Positions 1-7,851 of a DNA stretch of 64,000 bases are shown here, one piece after another. Source of the stretch: Caulobacter flavus. GTDB lineage: Bacteria > Pseudomonadota > Alphaproteobacteria > Caulobacterales > Caulobacteraceae. The DNA is taken from assembly GCF_003722335.1 (NCBI RefSeq), contig NZ_CP026100.1, positions 5,368,001 to 5,432,000 on the forward strand, written 5' to 3'. Each line of letters opens with the position of its first letter. Position 1 is the first letter of the stretch. A model generated the notes under the pieces. The model ran no database searches, was not told the origin of the DNA, and saw only the letters and a program-made list of their open reading frames with translations. The position numbers and the translations under genes are program-made.

Positions 1-1139
1 CCCAGGCCGCGCTCAGCCAGGCCCAGAAGATGGAGGCCATCGGCCAGCTGACCGGCGGGGTGGCGCACGACTTCAACAACCTGCTGACGGTGGTCATCGG
101 GGCCCTGGATGCGGTGCAGCGCCATCCGGACGACGAGCGCCGACGCGACAAGATGATCGACGCGGCGATGACGGCCGCCCGTCGCGGCGAGAAACTGACC
201 CAGCACCTGCTGGCCTTCGCCCGCCGCCAGCCGCTCAATCCCGAAATCTGCCGCGTCGACCGCCTGATCGCCGAGAGCGAGGCCCTGCTGCGCCGCGCCG
301 TGGGCGAGGTGCTGCCGCTGAAGCTCAGCCTGGGCTCTGGCACCCGCACGGCGCGGATCGACGCCGGCCAGTTCGAGGCGGCCCTGCTGAACCTGGTGGT
401 CAACGCCCGAGACGCCAGCCCGCCGGGCGGAACGATCGTCGTGGAGTCAGGCCCCGAAACCCTCGACAAGCCGCGCGGCGAACTGAAGCCAGGGGCCTAC
501 CTGCGCGTCTCGGTGCGCGACGAGGGCAAGGGCATGGACGCCGACACCGTCGCCCGCGCCTTCGAGCCGTTCTTCACCACCAAGGCTTCGGGCAAGGGCA
601 CGGGCCTTGGCCTGTCGCAGGTCTACGGCTTCGTGCGCCAGAGCGGCGGCGAGGTCGAGATCGCCTCCAAGCCGGGCCAGGGCGCGACGGTGTCGATGCT
701 GCTGCCGGCCAGCCACGAGGGCGCGATCCTGCAGGAGGCGCCGGTCGCGCCGCCCGCCCCGCGTCCGGGCGTCGAGGTGCTGCTGGCCGAGGACGACGTT
801 GAGGTCGGCGACCTGGTCGAGGCCATGCTGATCGAGCTGGGCCACAACGTGCGGCGGGCCGGCGACGCCGACGAGGCGCTCAGCGTGGCCCGCGCCCATC
901 CCGACCTTGGCCTGCTGGTCACCGACGTGATGATGCCGGGCGACAAGAGCGGCGTCGACCTGGCCGCCATCCTGTCGGCCGAGCGGCCCGAGCTGCCGAT
1001 CCTGCTCAGTTCCGGCTACACCGGCCAGGAACTGGCGGAAGCCCGCGCCGCGCCATGGCCCCTCCTGCGCAAGCCCTATGCGCTGGACGCCCTGGTGCGG
1101 GCCATAGACCAGGCCTTCGAGACCCGCCGCCCGCATTGA
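1..1139 (+). CDS. Hybrid sensor histidine kinase with C-terminal receiver (5' end outside window)
   Basis: The frame is open from base 3, so the N-terminal sensor part lies upstream of the window. Visible parts, in order: a HisKA dimerization helix with the H-box GGVAHDFNN; an HATPase_c domain with N-box [11 protein letters not shown]1 box DEGKGMD and G2 box [10 protein letters not shown]; and a receiver domain of about 115 residues with the phosphoacceptor Asp in VTDVMMPG and the conserved Lys in LRKPYA. The AHDFNN H-box is typical of PAS-containing hybrid kinases. The protein should autophosphorylate on His and pass the phosphate to its own receiver Asp. The signal cannot be inferred because the sensor region is missing. 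A methionine at base 30 lies inside the H-box helix and is not a plausible start. Confidence 0.9.
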   Translation, partial: QAALSQAQKMEAIGQLTGGVAHDFNNLLTVVIGALDAVQRHPDDERRRDKMIDAAMTAARRGEKLTQHLLAFARRQPLNPEICRVDRLIAESEALLRRAVGEVLPLKLSLGSGTRTARIDAGQFEAALLNLVVNARDASPPGGTIVVESGPETLDKPRGELKPGAYLRVSVRDEGKGMDADTVARAFEPFFTTKASGKGTGLGLSQVYGFVRQSGGEVEIASKPGQGATVSMLLPASHEGAILQEAPVAPPAPRPGVEVLLAEDDVEVGDLVEAMLIELGHNVRRAGDADEALSVARAHPDLGLLVTDVMMPGDKSGVDLAAILSAERPELPILLSSGYTGQELAEARAAPWPLLRKPYALDALVRAIDQAFETRRPH

Positions 1140-1201
1140 TCGGCCCTTGGACGTCCGGGAAGGCTTTTGCGCGTCTCGGCGGGATTTTTCGTCCGCATGC
1201 T

Positions 1202-1228
1202 TTGCATTCGGGGAACGAGCAGCTATAT
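1202..1228 (+). promoter_or_regulatory. Candidate nadA promoter
   Basis: TTGCAT (1202-1207) and GCTATAT (1222-1228) resemble Caulobacter housekeeping -35 and -10 elements with a 14-base spacer. They sit just upstream of the first operator-like palindrome before nadA. The -35 match is only partial; the position relative to the operator is the main support. Confidence 0.35.
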
Positions 1229-1239
1229 GTGGATAGCCC

Positions 1240-1262
1240 CTTATGCTCACTTTCAGCATAAG
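1240..1262. promoter_or_regulatory. Operator-like palindrome 1 upstream of nadA
   Basis: Perfect 8-bp inverted repeat CTTATGCT/AGCATAAG with a 7-bp spacer. Its core ATGCTCA-CTT-TCAGCAT recurs 75 bp downstream. It sits about where the transcript should begin, as expected for a repressor site. From memory, alphaproteobacterial NAD-synthesis genes are controlled by the NadQ repressor at palindromes of this general kind; the assignment to NadQ is inference. Confidence 0.65.
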
Positions 1263-1317
1263 CCGCGACGCCGGACGGAGCCGCAACCTTTGCCCGGCGT
1301 TTTTTGAGGCCCAGGAA

Positions 1318-1334
1318 ATGCTCACTTTGAGCAT
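1318..1334. promoter_or_regulatory. Operator-like palindrome 2 upstream of nadA
   Basis: Perfect 7-bp inverted repeat ATGCTCA-CTT-TGAGCAT, a second copy of the motif at 1240-1262. It ends 13 bp before the nadA start and abuts the ribosome binding site (AGAGAGGA, 1336-1343), so a bound repressor could block transcription. It also shows that the upstream in-frame ATG at 1243, which lies inside palindrome 1, is not the real start. Confidence 0.65.
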
Positions 1335-1347
1335 AAGAGAGGACGAC

Positions 1348-2433
1348 ATGGCCGACGGTTTCGCGCCCCTCGCCTTCACCGCCGACGTCGAGGCGGAAAC
1401 CGCCGCCGTCTGGGACAAGGTCAAGCACCACGTCACCCCGATGGAATGGCGTCTGCACGCGCCGCTGATCTCGGAGATCAACCGGATCAAGCGCGAGAAG
1501 AACGCCGCCATTCTGGCCCACAACTACATGACGCCGGACATCTTCCACGGCGTGGGCGACTTCGTGGGCGACAGCCTGGCCCTGGCCAAGGAAGCCGCGA
1601 AGTCGGACGCCAAGATCATCGTCCAGGCCGGCGTGCACTTCATGGCCGAGACCAGCAAGGTCCTGAGCCCCGAAAAGAAGATTCTGATCCCCGACCTGAA
1701 GGCCGGCTGCAGCCTGGCTTCGTCGATCACGGGCGCCGACGTGCGGCTGATCAAGCAGCGCCATCCGGGCGTGCCGGTGGTCACCTACGTCAACACCACC
1801 GCCGACGTGAAGGCCGAGACCGACATCTGCTGCACCAGCGCCAACGCCGTGCAGGTGGTCGAGTGGGCCGCCAGGGAATGGGGGACCGACAAGGTCATCC
1901 TGATCCCCGACGAGTTCCTGGCCCGCAACGTCGCTCGCCAGACGGACGTCAAGATCATCGCCTGGGCCGGCCACTGCGAGGTGCACAAGCGCTTCACCGC
2001 CCAGGACATCGCCGACATGCGCGCGGCCTGGCCCGGCGCCGAGGTGCTGGCCCACCCCGAATGCCCGGCCGAGATTCTCGAGGCCTCGGACTTCGCCGGC
2101 TCGACCGCGGCGATGAACGACTACGTCGCCGCGCGCAAGCCCGCGCAGGTGGTGCTGATCACCGAATGCTCGATGGCCAGCAACGTCCAGGCCGAAAGCC
2201 CGGGAACCCAGTTCATCGGCCCCTGCAACATGTGCCCGCACATGAAGCGGATCACGCTGCAGAACATCTATGACGCCCTGGTGCACGAGCAGTACGAGGT
2301 CACGGTCGACGCCGATGTCCTGGATCGCGCCCGCCAGGCCGTGCAGCGAATGATCGACCTGCCCCCGCCCGCCGCGCCCGCCCGCTACGACCTCGTCAAG
2401 GCGCGCCACCACGTGGACGTGGAGCTGATTTAG
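1348..2433 (+). CDS. nadA: Quinolinate synthase NadA
   Basis: Condenses iminoaspartate with dihydroxyacetone phosphate to quinolinate, the second step of de novo NAD synthesis, in the cytoplasm. The 361-residue product has the expected family length. The three conserved cysteine regions that bind the 4Fe-4S cluster are visible: [21 protein letters not shown] and [10 protein letters not shown]. Other family blocks include [24 protein letters not shown] and AHPECP. The start at 1348 (MADGFAPL) follows AGAGAGGA. The frame stays open to 1243, but that extension would translate through two operator-like palindromes. First gene of nadA-nadB-uma2-nadC; NadB downstream makes its oxygen-sensitive substrate. 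Confidence 0.96.
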   Translation: MADGFAPLAFTADVEAETAAVWDKVKHHVTPMEWRLHAPLISEINRIKREKNAAILAHNYMTPDIFHGVGDFVGDSLALAKEAAKSDAKIIVQAGVHFMAETSKVLSPEKKILIPDLKAGCSLASSITGADVRLIKQRHPGVPVVTYVNTTADVKAETDICCTSANAVQVVEWAAREWGTDKVILIPDEFLARNVARQTDVKIIAWAGHCEVHKRFTAQDIADMRAAWPGAEVLAHPECPAEILEASDFAGSTAAMNDYVAARKPAQVVLITECSMASNVQAESPGTQFIGPCNMCPHMKRITLQNIYDALVHEQYEVTVDADVLDRARQAVQRMIDLPPPAAPARYDLVKARHHVDVELI

Positions 2434-2436
2434 AAG

Positions 2437-2578
2437 CCCTTCCCCCTCGATGGGGGAAGGGTTGGGATTGGGGGTGATGCGGACGATCCGCCTCTCCCTA
2501 TTCCCTTCGTCTTCCTCGGATGGCTGAACCACCGCGTTCACCCCCATCCCCGGCCCTTCCCCCATCGAGGGGGAAGGG
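2437..2578. repeat. Intergenic inverted repeat with perfect 25-bp arms, nadA-nadB
   Basis: Arms at 2437-2461 and 2554-2578 are exact reverse complements. Each is also a hairpin on its own (CCCTTCCCCC facing GGGGGAAGGG). The flanking inner bases also pair in part (GGGGGTG near 2470 with CACCCCC near 2540). It fills most of the gap between two co-oriented operon genes. The C-run/G-run style matches the other GC-rich palindromes in this window, but the core (TCGA) differs from those at 18309, 40368 and 55597. Confidence 0.8.
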
Positions 2579-2591
2579 AGTGGAGTGCGAG

Positions 2592-4124
2592 ATGATCGAA
2601 CGCGTAGACTTCGACGGCCCCGTCATCCTCGGGGCGGGCCTCGCCGGCCTCAGCGCGGCGCTCGCGGCCAAGACGGCGCTGGTGCTGTCGCCGACGCCGC
2701 TGGCGACCGGCTGTTCCAGCGCCTGGGCGCAAGGGGGGCTCGCCGCCGCCCTCGCCGGCGACGACACCCCGTCGCTGCATGCCGCCGACACCATCGCCGC
2801 GGGCGCGGGCCTGTGCGACGGCGAGGCCGTGGCGCTGCTGACCCGCGAGGGTCCCGCCGCCGTCCGCGACCTGGCCGCCCTGGGCGCGCCGTTCGATCGC
2901 AAGCCTCCCCTGGAAGGACAGGTTGTCGGCGACTTCGTGCTCAGCCTGGAAGCCGCCCACTCCAAGGCCCGCGTCGCCCGCGTCGGCGGCGACGGGGCCG
3001 GGGCGGCGATCATGGCCGCCGTCGTGGCCGCGGTGCGTGCGACCCCGACCATCGAGGTCCGCGAAAACGCCCGCGCCCGCCGCCTGCTGCAGGACCAGAC
3101 CGGCCGCGTGGTGGGCGTGCTGGCGGAGATCGCCGGCGACCTCGTCGAGGTTCGCGGCCGTGCGGTGATCCTGGCCACCGGCGGCGTCGGCGGCCTCTAC
3201 GCCGTCACCACCACGCCCGCCCAGGTGCGCGGCGAGGGCCTGGGCCTGGCCGCCCTGGCCAGCGCCGAGATCGCCGACCCCGAGTTCGTGCAGTTCCACC
3301 CCACGGCCATCGACATCGGCAGGGACCCCGCCCCCCTGGCCACCGAGGCCCTGCGCGGCGAAGGCTCGATCCTGCGCAATACGGACGGCCGCGCCTTCAT
3401 GGCCGACTACCACCCGGCCAAGGAGCTGGCGCCGCGCGACGTGGTGGCCCGCGCCATCCACGCCGAGCGCGCCGCCGGCCGCGGCGCCTTCCTCGACGCC
3501 ACCACGGCGGTTGGCGCCCACTTCCCGCACGAGTTTCCGGCCGTGTTCGAGGCCTGCCAGAGCGCGGGCGTCGACCCGCGCCGCGAGATGATCCCCGTGA
3601 CGCCCGCCGTGCACTACCACATGGGCGGGGTGGCCACCGACCTGGACGGCCGCGCCAGCCTGCCGGGTCTCTACGCCGCCGGCGAATGCGCCTCCACCGG
3701 CGTGCAGGGCGCCAATCGCCTGGCCTCCAACAGCCTGCTGGAAGCGGCCGTGTTCGGCGCCCGCGCCGGCCGCGCGGCCGCCACCGAGGTCGAGACCGGC
3801 GGCGAGCCGGTGTCGCTGGTCCCCTTGCCCGACCTGCCGGACGCCGCGTTCCAGGCCCTGCGCCGCGCCATGAGCCGCGACGCCGGCGTCATTCGCGACG
3901 CCGAGGGCCTTGGCCGCCTGCAGGACGAAGTGGCGACGCTGGAAGCCGCGCACGGTCCCTGCCCGCCCCTGGTCGCCGCCCGCCTGATCGTCGACGCCGC
4001 CCTGGCCCGCCAGGAAAGCCGGGGCGGTCACTATCGCGCCGACTTTCCCGAAAAGGCCGAGCCGATCCGCACCTTCGTCACCCTCGACGCCCTGCCCGCC
4101 GGTTTGCGCCACGCCGCCGAATAG
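2592..4124 (+). CDS. nadB: L-aspartate oxidase NadB
   Basis: FAD enzyme that oxidizes L-aspartate to iminoaspartate, the first step of de novo NAD synthesis. The 510-residue product opens with the dinucleotide-binding motif GAGLAGLSAA, followed by SSAWAQGG, QFHPTA with an arginine-rich active-site region (LRGEGSILRN), HYHMGG and the C-terminal FAD contact GECASTGVQGANRLASNS, all typical of the succinate dehydrogenase/aspartate oxidase family. The start at 2592 (MIERVDFD) begins just before the Rossmann strand. The frame is open to 2520, but that extension crosses the right arm of the inverted repeat. Lies between nadA and uma2. Confidence 0.96.
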   Translation: MIERVDFDGPVILGAGLAGLSAALAAKTALVLSPTPLATGCSSAWAQGGLAAALAGDDTPSLHAADTIAAGAGLCDGEAVALLTREGPAAVRDLAALGAPFDRKPPLEGQVVGDFVLSLEAAHSKARVARVGGDGAGAAIMAAVVAAVRATPTIEVRENARARRLLQDQTGRVVGVLAEIAGDLVEVRGRAVILATGGVGGLYAVTTTPAQVRGEGLGLAALASAEIADPEFVQFHPTAIDIGRDPAPLATEALRGEGSILRNTDGRAFMADYHPAKELAPRDVVARAIHAERAAGRGAFLDATTAVGAHFPHEFPAVFEACQSAGVDPRREMIPVTPAVHYHMGGVATDLDGRASLPGLYAAGECASTGVQGANRLASNSLLEAAVFGARAGRAAATEVETGGEPVSLVPLPDLPDAAFQALRRAMSRDAGVIRDAEGLGRLQDEVATLEAAHGPCPPLVAARLIVDAALARQESRGGHYRADFPEKAEPIRTFVTLDALPAGLRHAAE

Positions 4125-4153
4125 TGGTACGTAAGGCGAACGGAGACGCGACC

Positions 4154-4780
4154 ATGAGCACGACCTTCGGTCCATCTGGCAGCCCGTTCGACCGGTCGGC
4201 CGAAAGCATGGCCGAGCACGGCGTGACCGAGTTCCTACTGACCGTCGACGACCTGGAGACCATGGTCCGGGCCGGTGTCTTCGATCGCGACGATGCGACC
4301 CGCGTAGAACTCGAAGACGGGAGGCTGGTGCGGATGTCTTCGGAGTCGATGCCCCATGCGCGCGCCGCCGCGCGCCTGTCGCTGGCGCTCAATCTGGCCC
4401 TTGCCCGCCTGGACCTCACAGAGCGCTACGAAGTGCTCAACGGCGGAACCGTCCGCGTTTCGGAAACCTCCGCCTTCGACCCCGACGGCGCTGTGATCGC
4501 CCGCGACGCCGAAGCGTTCTTTCTCCGCCCCGACCAAGTCTTCCTGGTCATCGAGTCCTCGCTCGCCACCCTCAAGCGCGATCTGGGCTCCAAGAGCCGC
4601 TCCTACGCCGCCGCCGGGATCGCCGAATATTGGGTGATCGACGTCAAGCACGCCAATCTCCACGTCTTCCGTCGCCCGTTCGACGGCGATTGGACCGAAC
4701 GCCTGACCCTTACCGCCGACGACAGCGTCTCGCCGCTGTTCGCCTCCGACGCCGACATTGCCTTGAAGAGCGTATCTTGA
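4154..4780 (+). CDS. Uma2 family (DUF820) restriction-endonuclease-fold protein
   Basis: A 208-residue protein of the Uma2 family, which has a PD-(D/E)XK nuclease-like fold. Visible family blocks: RVELEDGRLVRMSSES, the acidic position in SAFDPDGAVI, FLVIESSLATLKRDLGSKS, and SYAAAGIAEYWVIDV (family form: YARAGVPEYWLVD). The usual acidic residue and lysine of the fold appear as the Glu of VIESS and the following lysines. No well-established cellular function is known to me. It starts 29 bp after nadB and overlaps the nadC start by 4 bp, so it is almost certainly co-transcribed with NAD synthesis genes, which is an unusual home for it. Confidence 0.82.
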   Translation: MSTTFGPSGSPFDRSAESMAEHGVTEFLLTVDDLETMVRAGVFDRDDATRVELEDGRLVRMSSESMPHARAAARLSLALNLALARLDLTERYEVLNGGTVRVSETSAFDPDGAVIARDAEAFFLRPDQVFLVIESSLATLKRDLGSKSRSYAAAGIAEYWVIDVKHANLHVFRRPFDGDWTERLTLTADDSVSPLFASDADIALKSVS

Positions 4781-5637
4781 CCGTCCTGCCCCGTATCGAG
4801 CCGCTGCCCGACCTTCTCGTCCGCCCCATCGTCGATCTGTCCCTGGCCGAGGATCTGGGCCGGGCCGGCGACATCACCGGCCTGGCCTGCATCGAGCCCG
4901 ACGCCCGGCTTTCGGTGGTGTTCGCCAGCCGCCAGGACGGCCGGGTCGCGGGCCTGGCCTGCGCCCGCCTGGCGCTCGCCGCCCTCGACCCGACCGCCAG
5001 CTTCGAGGTCGTCACGCCCGACGGCGCGGACGCGGCGCCAGGCACCGTGCTGGCGCGCGCCGAGGGCAATGCGCGCGCCGTGCTGGCGGCCGAGCGCACT
5101 GGCCTCAACCTCCTGGGCCGGCTGTCGGGCATCGCCACCCTCACGCGGGCTTATGTGCGCCTGGTCGAGGGCACGGGGGCGACCGTCGTCGACACCCGCA
5201 AGACCACGCCGGGCCTGCGCGCCCTGGAAAAGTACGCCGTACGGTGCGGCGGCGGGGTCAATCACCGCTTCGGCCTCGACGACGCCATCCTGATCAAGGA
5301 CAACCATGTCGCCGCATGCGGCGGCGTGGGGGAAGCCGTCCGCCGCGCCCGCGCCTTCGCCGGACATCTGGTCAAGGTCGAGGTCGAGGTCGACGGCCTG
5401 GACCAGCTGGAAGACGCGCTGAAGCACGGCCCCGACGTCGTCATGCTCGACAATTTCAGCCTCGACGACCTGAAGACCGCCGTCGCCCTGGCCAAGGGCC
5501 GGGCGGTGCTGGAGGCCTCGGGCGGGGTAAACCTGACCAGCGTACGCGCCATCGCCGAGACCGGGGTCGACGTGATCAGCGTCGGCGCCCTCACCCACTC
5601 GGCGCCGGTGCTCGACATCGGCCTGGACGCGGCCTGA
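4777..5637 (+). CDS. nadC: Nicotinate-nucleotide pyrophosphorylase (carboxylating) NadC
   Basis: Converts quinolinate and PRPP to nicotinate mononucleotide with loss of CO2, the third step of de novo NAD synthesis. Family blocks: AEDLGRAGDITG near the N-terminus, ERTGLNLLGRLSGIAT, DTRKTTPGLRALEKYAVRCGGG (split as DTRKTTPG and EKYAVRCGG), HRFGLDDAILIKDNH, KVEVEVD, LEASGGVN and DVISVGALTHS. The start is taken as TTG at 4777, overlapping the uma2 stop by 4 bp and preceded by GAAGAG; this gives 286 residues, a normal length. There is no in-frame ATG between there and the conserved AEDLG block. Last gene of the operon. Confidence 0.95.
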   Translation: MTVLPRIEPLPDLLVRPIVDLSLAEDLGRAGDITGLACIEPDARLSVVFASRQDGRVAGLACARLALAALDPTASFEVVTPDGADAAPGTVLARAEGNARAVLAAERTGLNLLGRLSGIATLTRAYVRLVEGTGATVVDTRKTTPGLRALEKYAVRCGGGVNHRFGLDDAILIKDNHVAACGGVGEAVRRARAFAGHLVKVEVEVDGLDQLEDALKHGPDVVMLDNFSLDDLKTAVALAKGRAVLEASGGVNLTSVRAIAETGVDVISVGALTHSAPVLDIGLDAA

Positions 5638-5661
5638 ACGACCGCGTCCGCCGGAGCGGCC

Positions 5662-7263
5662 CTAAGGCCTGGGGATCGCCTGGTTGAAGTTGAACACCCG
5701 GTCCGGGTCGGCCTTGGCCTTGACGGCCTTCAGCCGGTCCAGGTTGCCGCCGTAATAGGCCGTGGCGAAGTAGTCGGCCCTGGTCGGGTCGTTCGACAGC
5801 GAGGGGTCGGCGAAGTTCTGGTAGGCGCCGCCTCCGGCGCGCGGCCACATGGCGTTGTAGAAATCGTCCTGCCAGGCCCGGTTGGAGTCCAGCAGGATCT
5901 TGTTGTGGCTGTCGCCCTCGCTCCAGTAGAGGCCCACCACCATCAGCCAGCGACTGTCGCGGTGGACGAAGGCGGTGTCGGCGGGCTTGGGCGCGTTGAT
6001 CGCCCCGCCGGTCTGGAAGAAGCGCAGGTCGCAGTAGCCGTTGACCCCGGGCCACTGGCGCAGGCGCCTGAAGCCCAGGGCCAGGTCCTCCAGCCCGAAC
6101 TTCGGATTGTTCACGAAGCCCGAGCGCTCCTGGTAGAAGGTGGCGAAGCCGTCCTCGTGCAGGAAGTCCTGCGCCGCCCAGTAAGGCAGTTCGTTGACGC
6201 CCGCCCCGCCGGTCGGCTGGGCCGCGTCGAGCACCGGCTTGAGGATCTTCAGCAGCTCGTCGCGCGGGCCGTCGTACTGGCCCAGCACGCTGATCGGCAC
6301 GTCGTAGCCGGCCTTGTACTGCAGCGGCGTGATCGCCCCGAACGACACCCGCGAGCCCAGCTTGCCGGGGGCGGCGTCCAGCGCCTCCATCAGCATGGCG
6401 CCCAGCGCCTCGACCGAGACCTTCGGGCGGATCTCGGGCGTGCGGCTCCAGCTGAGGTCGAACACGGTGACGACCTTGTTCTTCACGTCGAAGGTCTTGA
6501 GGGCGAACTCGGTGCTGACGCCGAAATTGCCGCCGCCGCCGCCCTGGCTGGCCCAGAACAGGTCGGCGTCCAGGCGATCGGGAGACTTGGCCAGGAGGCG
6601 GCGCTGGGAACCGTCGGCCAGCACGATCTTGCTCTCGACCAGCTGGTCGCAGGCCATGCCGTGGGCGCGCATGTTGAAGCCGATGCCGCCGCCCAGCAGG
6701 AAGCCGGCCGCGCCCACCGACGGGCATCGGCCGTGGGTCACGGCCCGGTCGTTGGCCCGCAGCAGGCGGTAGAGGTCGCGGTTGCGGGCGCCGGCCCCGA
6801 ACCGGGCGACGCCGGTCGTCCTGTCGTAGACGGCGTGGTTGATCAGGCTGGTTTCGATCAGCAGGCCGTCGGTGACCGAATAGCCGGCGTAGGAGTGGCC
6901 GCCGCCGCGGATGATCGGCCGGATCTTGTTCTCGCGCGCCCAGCGGACGGCAAAGCCCACCTCGTCGGCCGAGGCGCAGCGGGCCACGCCCTGCGGCAGG
7001 GTGTGGGCGTAGCGCAGGTTGTTGGGCAGGGCGATCACCTGGTAGTCGGCGTCGCCCAGGCGCAGCACCCGGCCCGAAAGCACCTTGGCCAATTGCGCCC
7101 AGCGGGCGTCGGACGGGCCGCCCGGGGCGGGCGTCGGCGGCAGGGCGCCCAGGCGCGGCGACAGCGCCATGGCCGCCTGCGGCGCGAGGGCGGCGCTGGC
7201 CGCCAGAAAGCCGCCCGCGGCCAGGAAGTCTCGCCGGCTGGCGAAATAGCGCTTGGTCTGCAT
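5662..7263 (-). CDS. Tat-exported FAD-binding oxidoreductase, berberine-bridge type
   Basis: A 533-residue flavoprotein of the FAD_binding_4 plus BBE family, which oxidizes alcohols, sugars or related substrates with oxygen. The N-terminus SRRDFLAA is a twin-arginine export signal, ending near AAMALS. The FAD site includes IRGGGHSYAGYS, whose His is the usual 8-alpha-histidyl attachment point, and GRCPSVGAAGFLLGGG, whose Cys matches the second, 6-S-cysteinyl attachment; bicovalent FAD is therefore likely. The C-terminal DPDRVFNFNQAI is the BBE tail. The start at 7263 follows GGGGGAG. The substrate is unknown. Preceded on the same strand by a small lipoprotein gene. Confidence 0.88.
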   Translation of the reverse strand: MQTKRYFASRRDFLAAGGFLAASAALAPQAAMALSPRLGALPPTPAPGGPSDARWAQLAKVLSGRVLRLGDADYQVIALPNNLRYAHTLPQGVARCASADEVGFAVRWARENKIRPIIRGGGHSYAGYSVTDGLLIETSLINHAVYDRTTGVARFGAGARNRDLYRLLRANDRAVTHGRCPSVGAAGFLLGGGIGFNMRAHGMACDQLVESKIVLADGSQRRLLAKSPDRLDADLFWASQGGGGGNFGVSTEFALKTFDVKNKVVTVFDLSWSRTPEIRPKVSVEALGAMLMEALDAAPGKLGSRVSFGAITPLQYKAGYDVPISVLGQYDGPRDELLKILKPVLDAAQPTGGAGVNELPYWAAQDFLHEDGFATFYQERSGFVNNPKFGLEDLALGFRRLRQWPGVNGYCDLRFFQTGGAINAPKPADTAFVHRDSRWLMVVGLYWSEGDSHNKILLDSNRAWQDDFYNAMWPRAGGGAYQNFADPSLSNDPTRADYFATAYYGGNLDRLKAVKAKADPDRVFNFNQAIPRP

Positions 7264-7301
7264 CGTCTCCCCCTTGTTGTCTCGAGATGGTTGGCCGCCG
7301 C

Positions 7302-7652
7302 TCAGAGGCAGTCGGCCGCCGCCTTGCGCAGGTCGGGCGCGCCCGCCGGACGTCCCGGATCCAGCATCAGCTTCTCTTCGCCCGACAGACCGGCGCGCGC
7401 CGCGTCGAAGCCGTCAGAGCGGCCGCGCGCGTGGTCCTCCAGCGCCGTCATCGCCGCCGGCGACAGCTGGGCCTGCAGGAGGTTGGAGGCGCAGGCGCAG
7501 CCCACCCGGTCGAGTTTCAGCCCGAACACCGCCAGCTTTCCGTCCAGGCAGGCCCTGGTCACCGCCTCGCGCTGGGCCGCCGGCGTGCCGGCCTCGACCC
7601 GGGCGCAGGCGCCCAGACCCAGCACCGCCAAAATCGTCAGAATCGTACGCAT
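7302..7652 (-). CDS. Small putative lipoprotein, unknown function
   Basis: A 116-residue product with a short hydrophobic N-terminus ending in the lipobox LGAC, so a membrane-anchored lipoprotein is predicted. The mature part has a Cys pair in GCACASN, a Cys in TRACLDG and a C-terminal Cys (AADCL), suggesting disulfides. I do not recognize the family. It lies 38 bp upstream of the FAD oxidase gene on the same strand and could be co-transcribed with it. It is divergent from the sugar dehydrogenase gene, with a 199-bp gap between them. Confidence 0.65.
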   Translation of the reverse strand: MRTILTILAVLGLGACARVEAGTPAAQREAVTRACLDGKLAVFGLKLDRVGCACASNLLQAQLSPAAMTALEDHARGRSDGFDAARAGLSGEEKLMLDPGRPAGAPDLRKAAADCL

Positions 7653-7851
7653 GCTCTTCCCCTACCCAGCCAGGGTGGCGATGCACGCATCGGTTTTATG
7701 TGAAAATTATAACGCGAAGCGGGTTTCTCCGCCCCTCGGGTGCCGTCGCGGAAAGTGTTTGCGAAACCACCATTGCCACCGGTGTCTTCCTGGCTCATCT
7801 AGGCGCTCGGGCGGGCCTCAAGACCCGCCGGACCATTATCGAGGCGCCTCC

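Noticed and set aside
1243-1347. N-terminal extension of nadA
   Set aside because: It translates through two operator-like palindromes and does not resemble NadA; the start at 1348 has a good ribosome binding site.
5905-7851. Long plus-strand open frame ahead of the mannitol dehydrogenase
   Set aside because: It runs antisense through the FAD oxidase and lipoprotein genes and has no protein character; the true start is GTG 7852.
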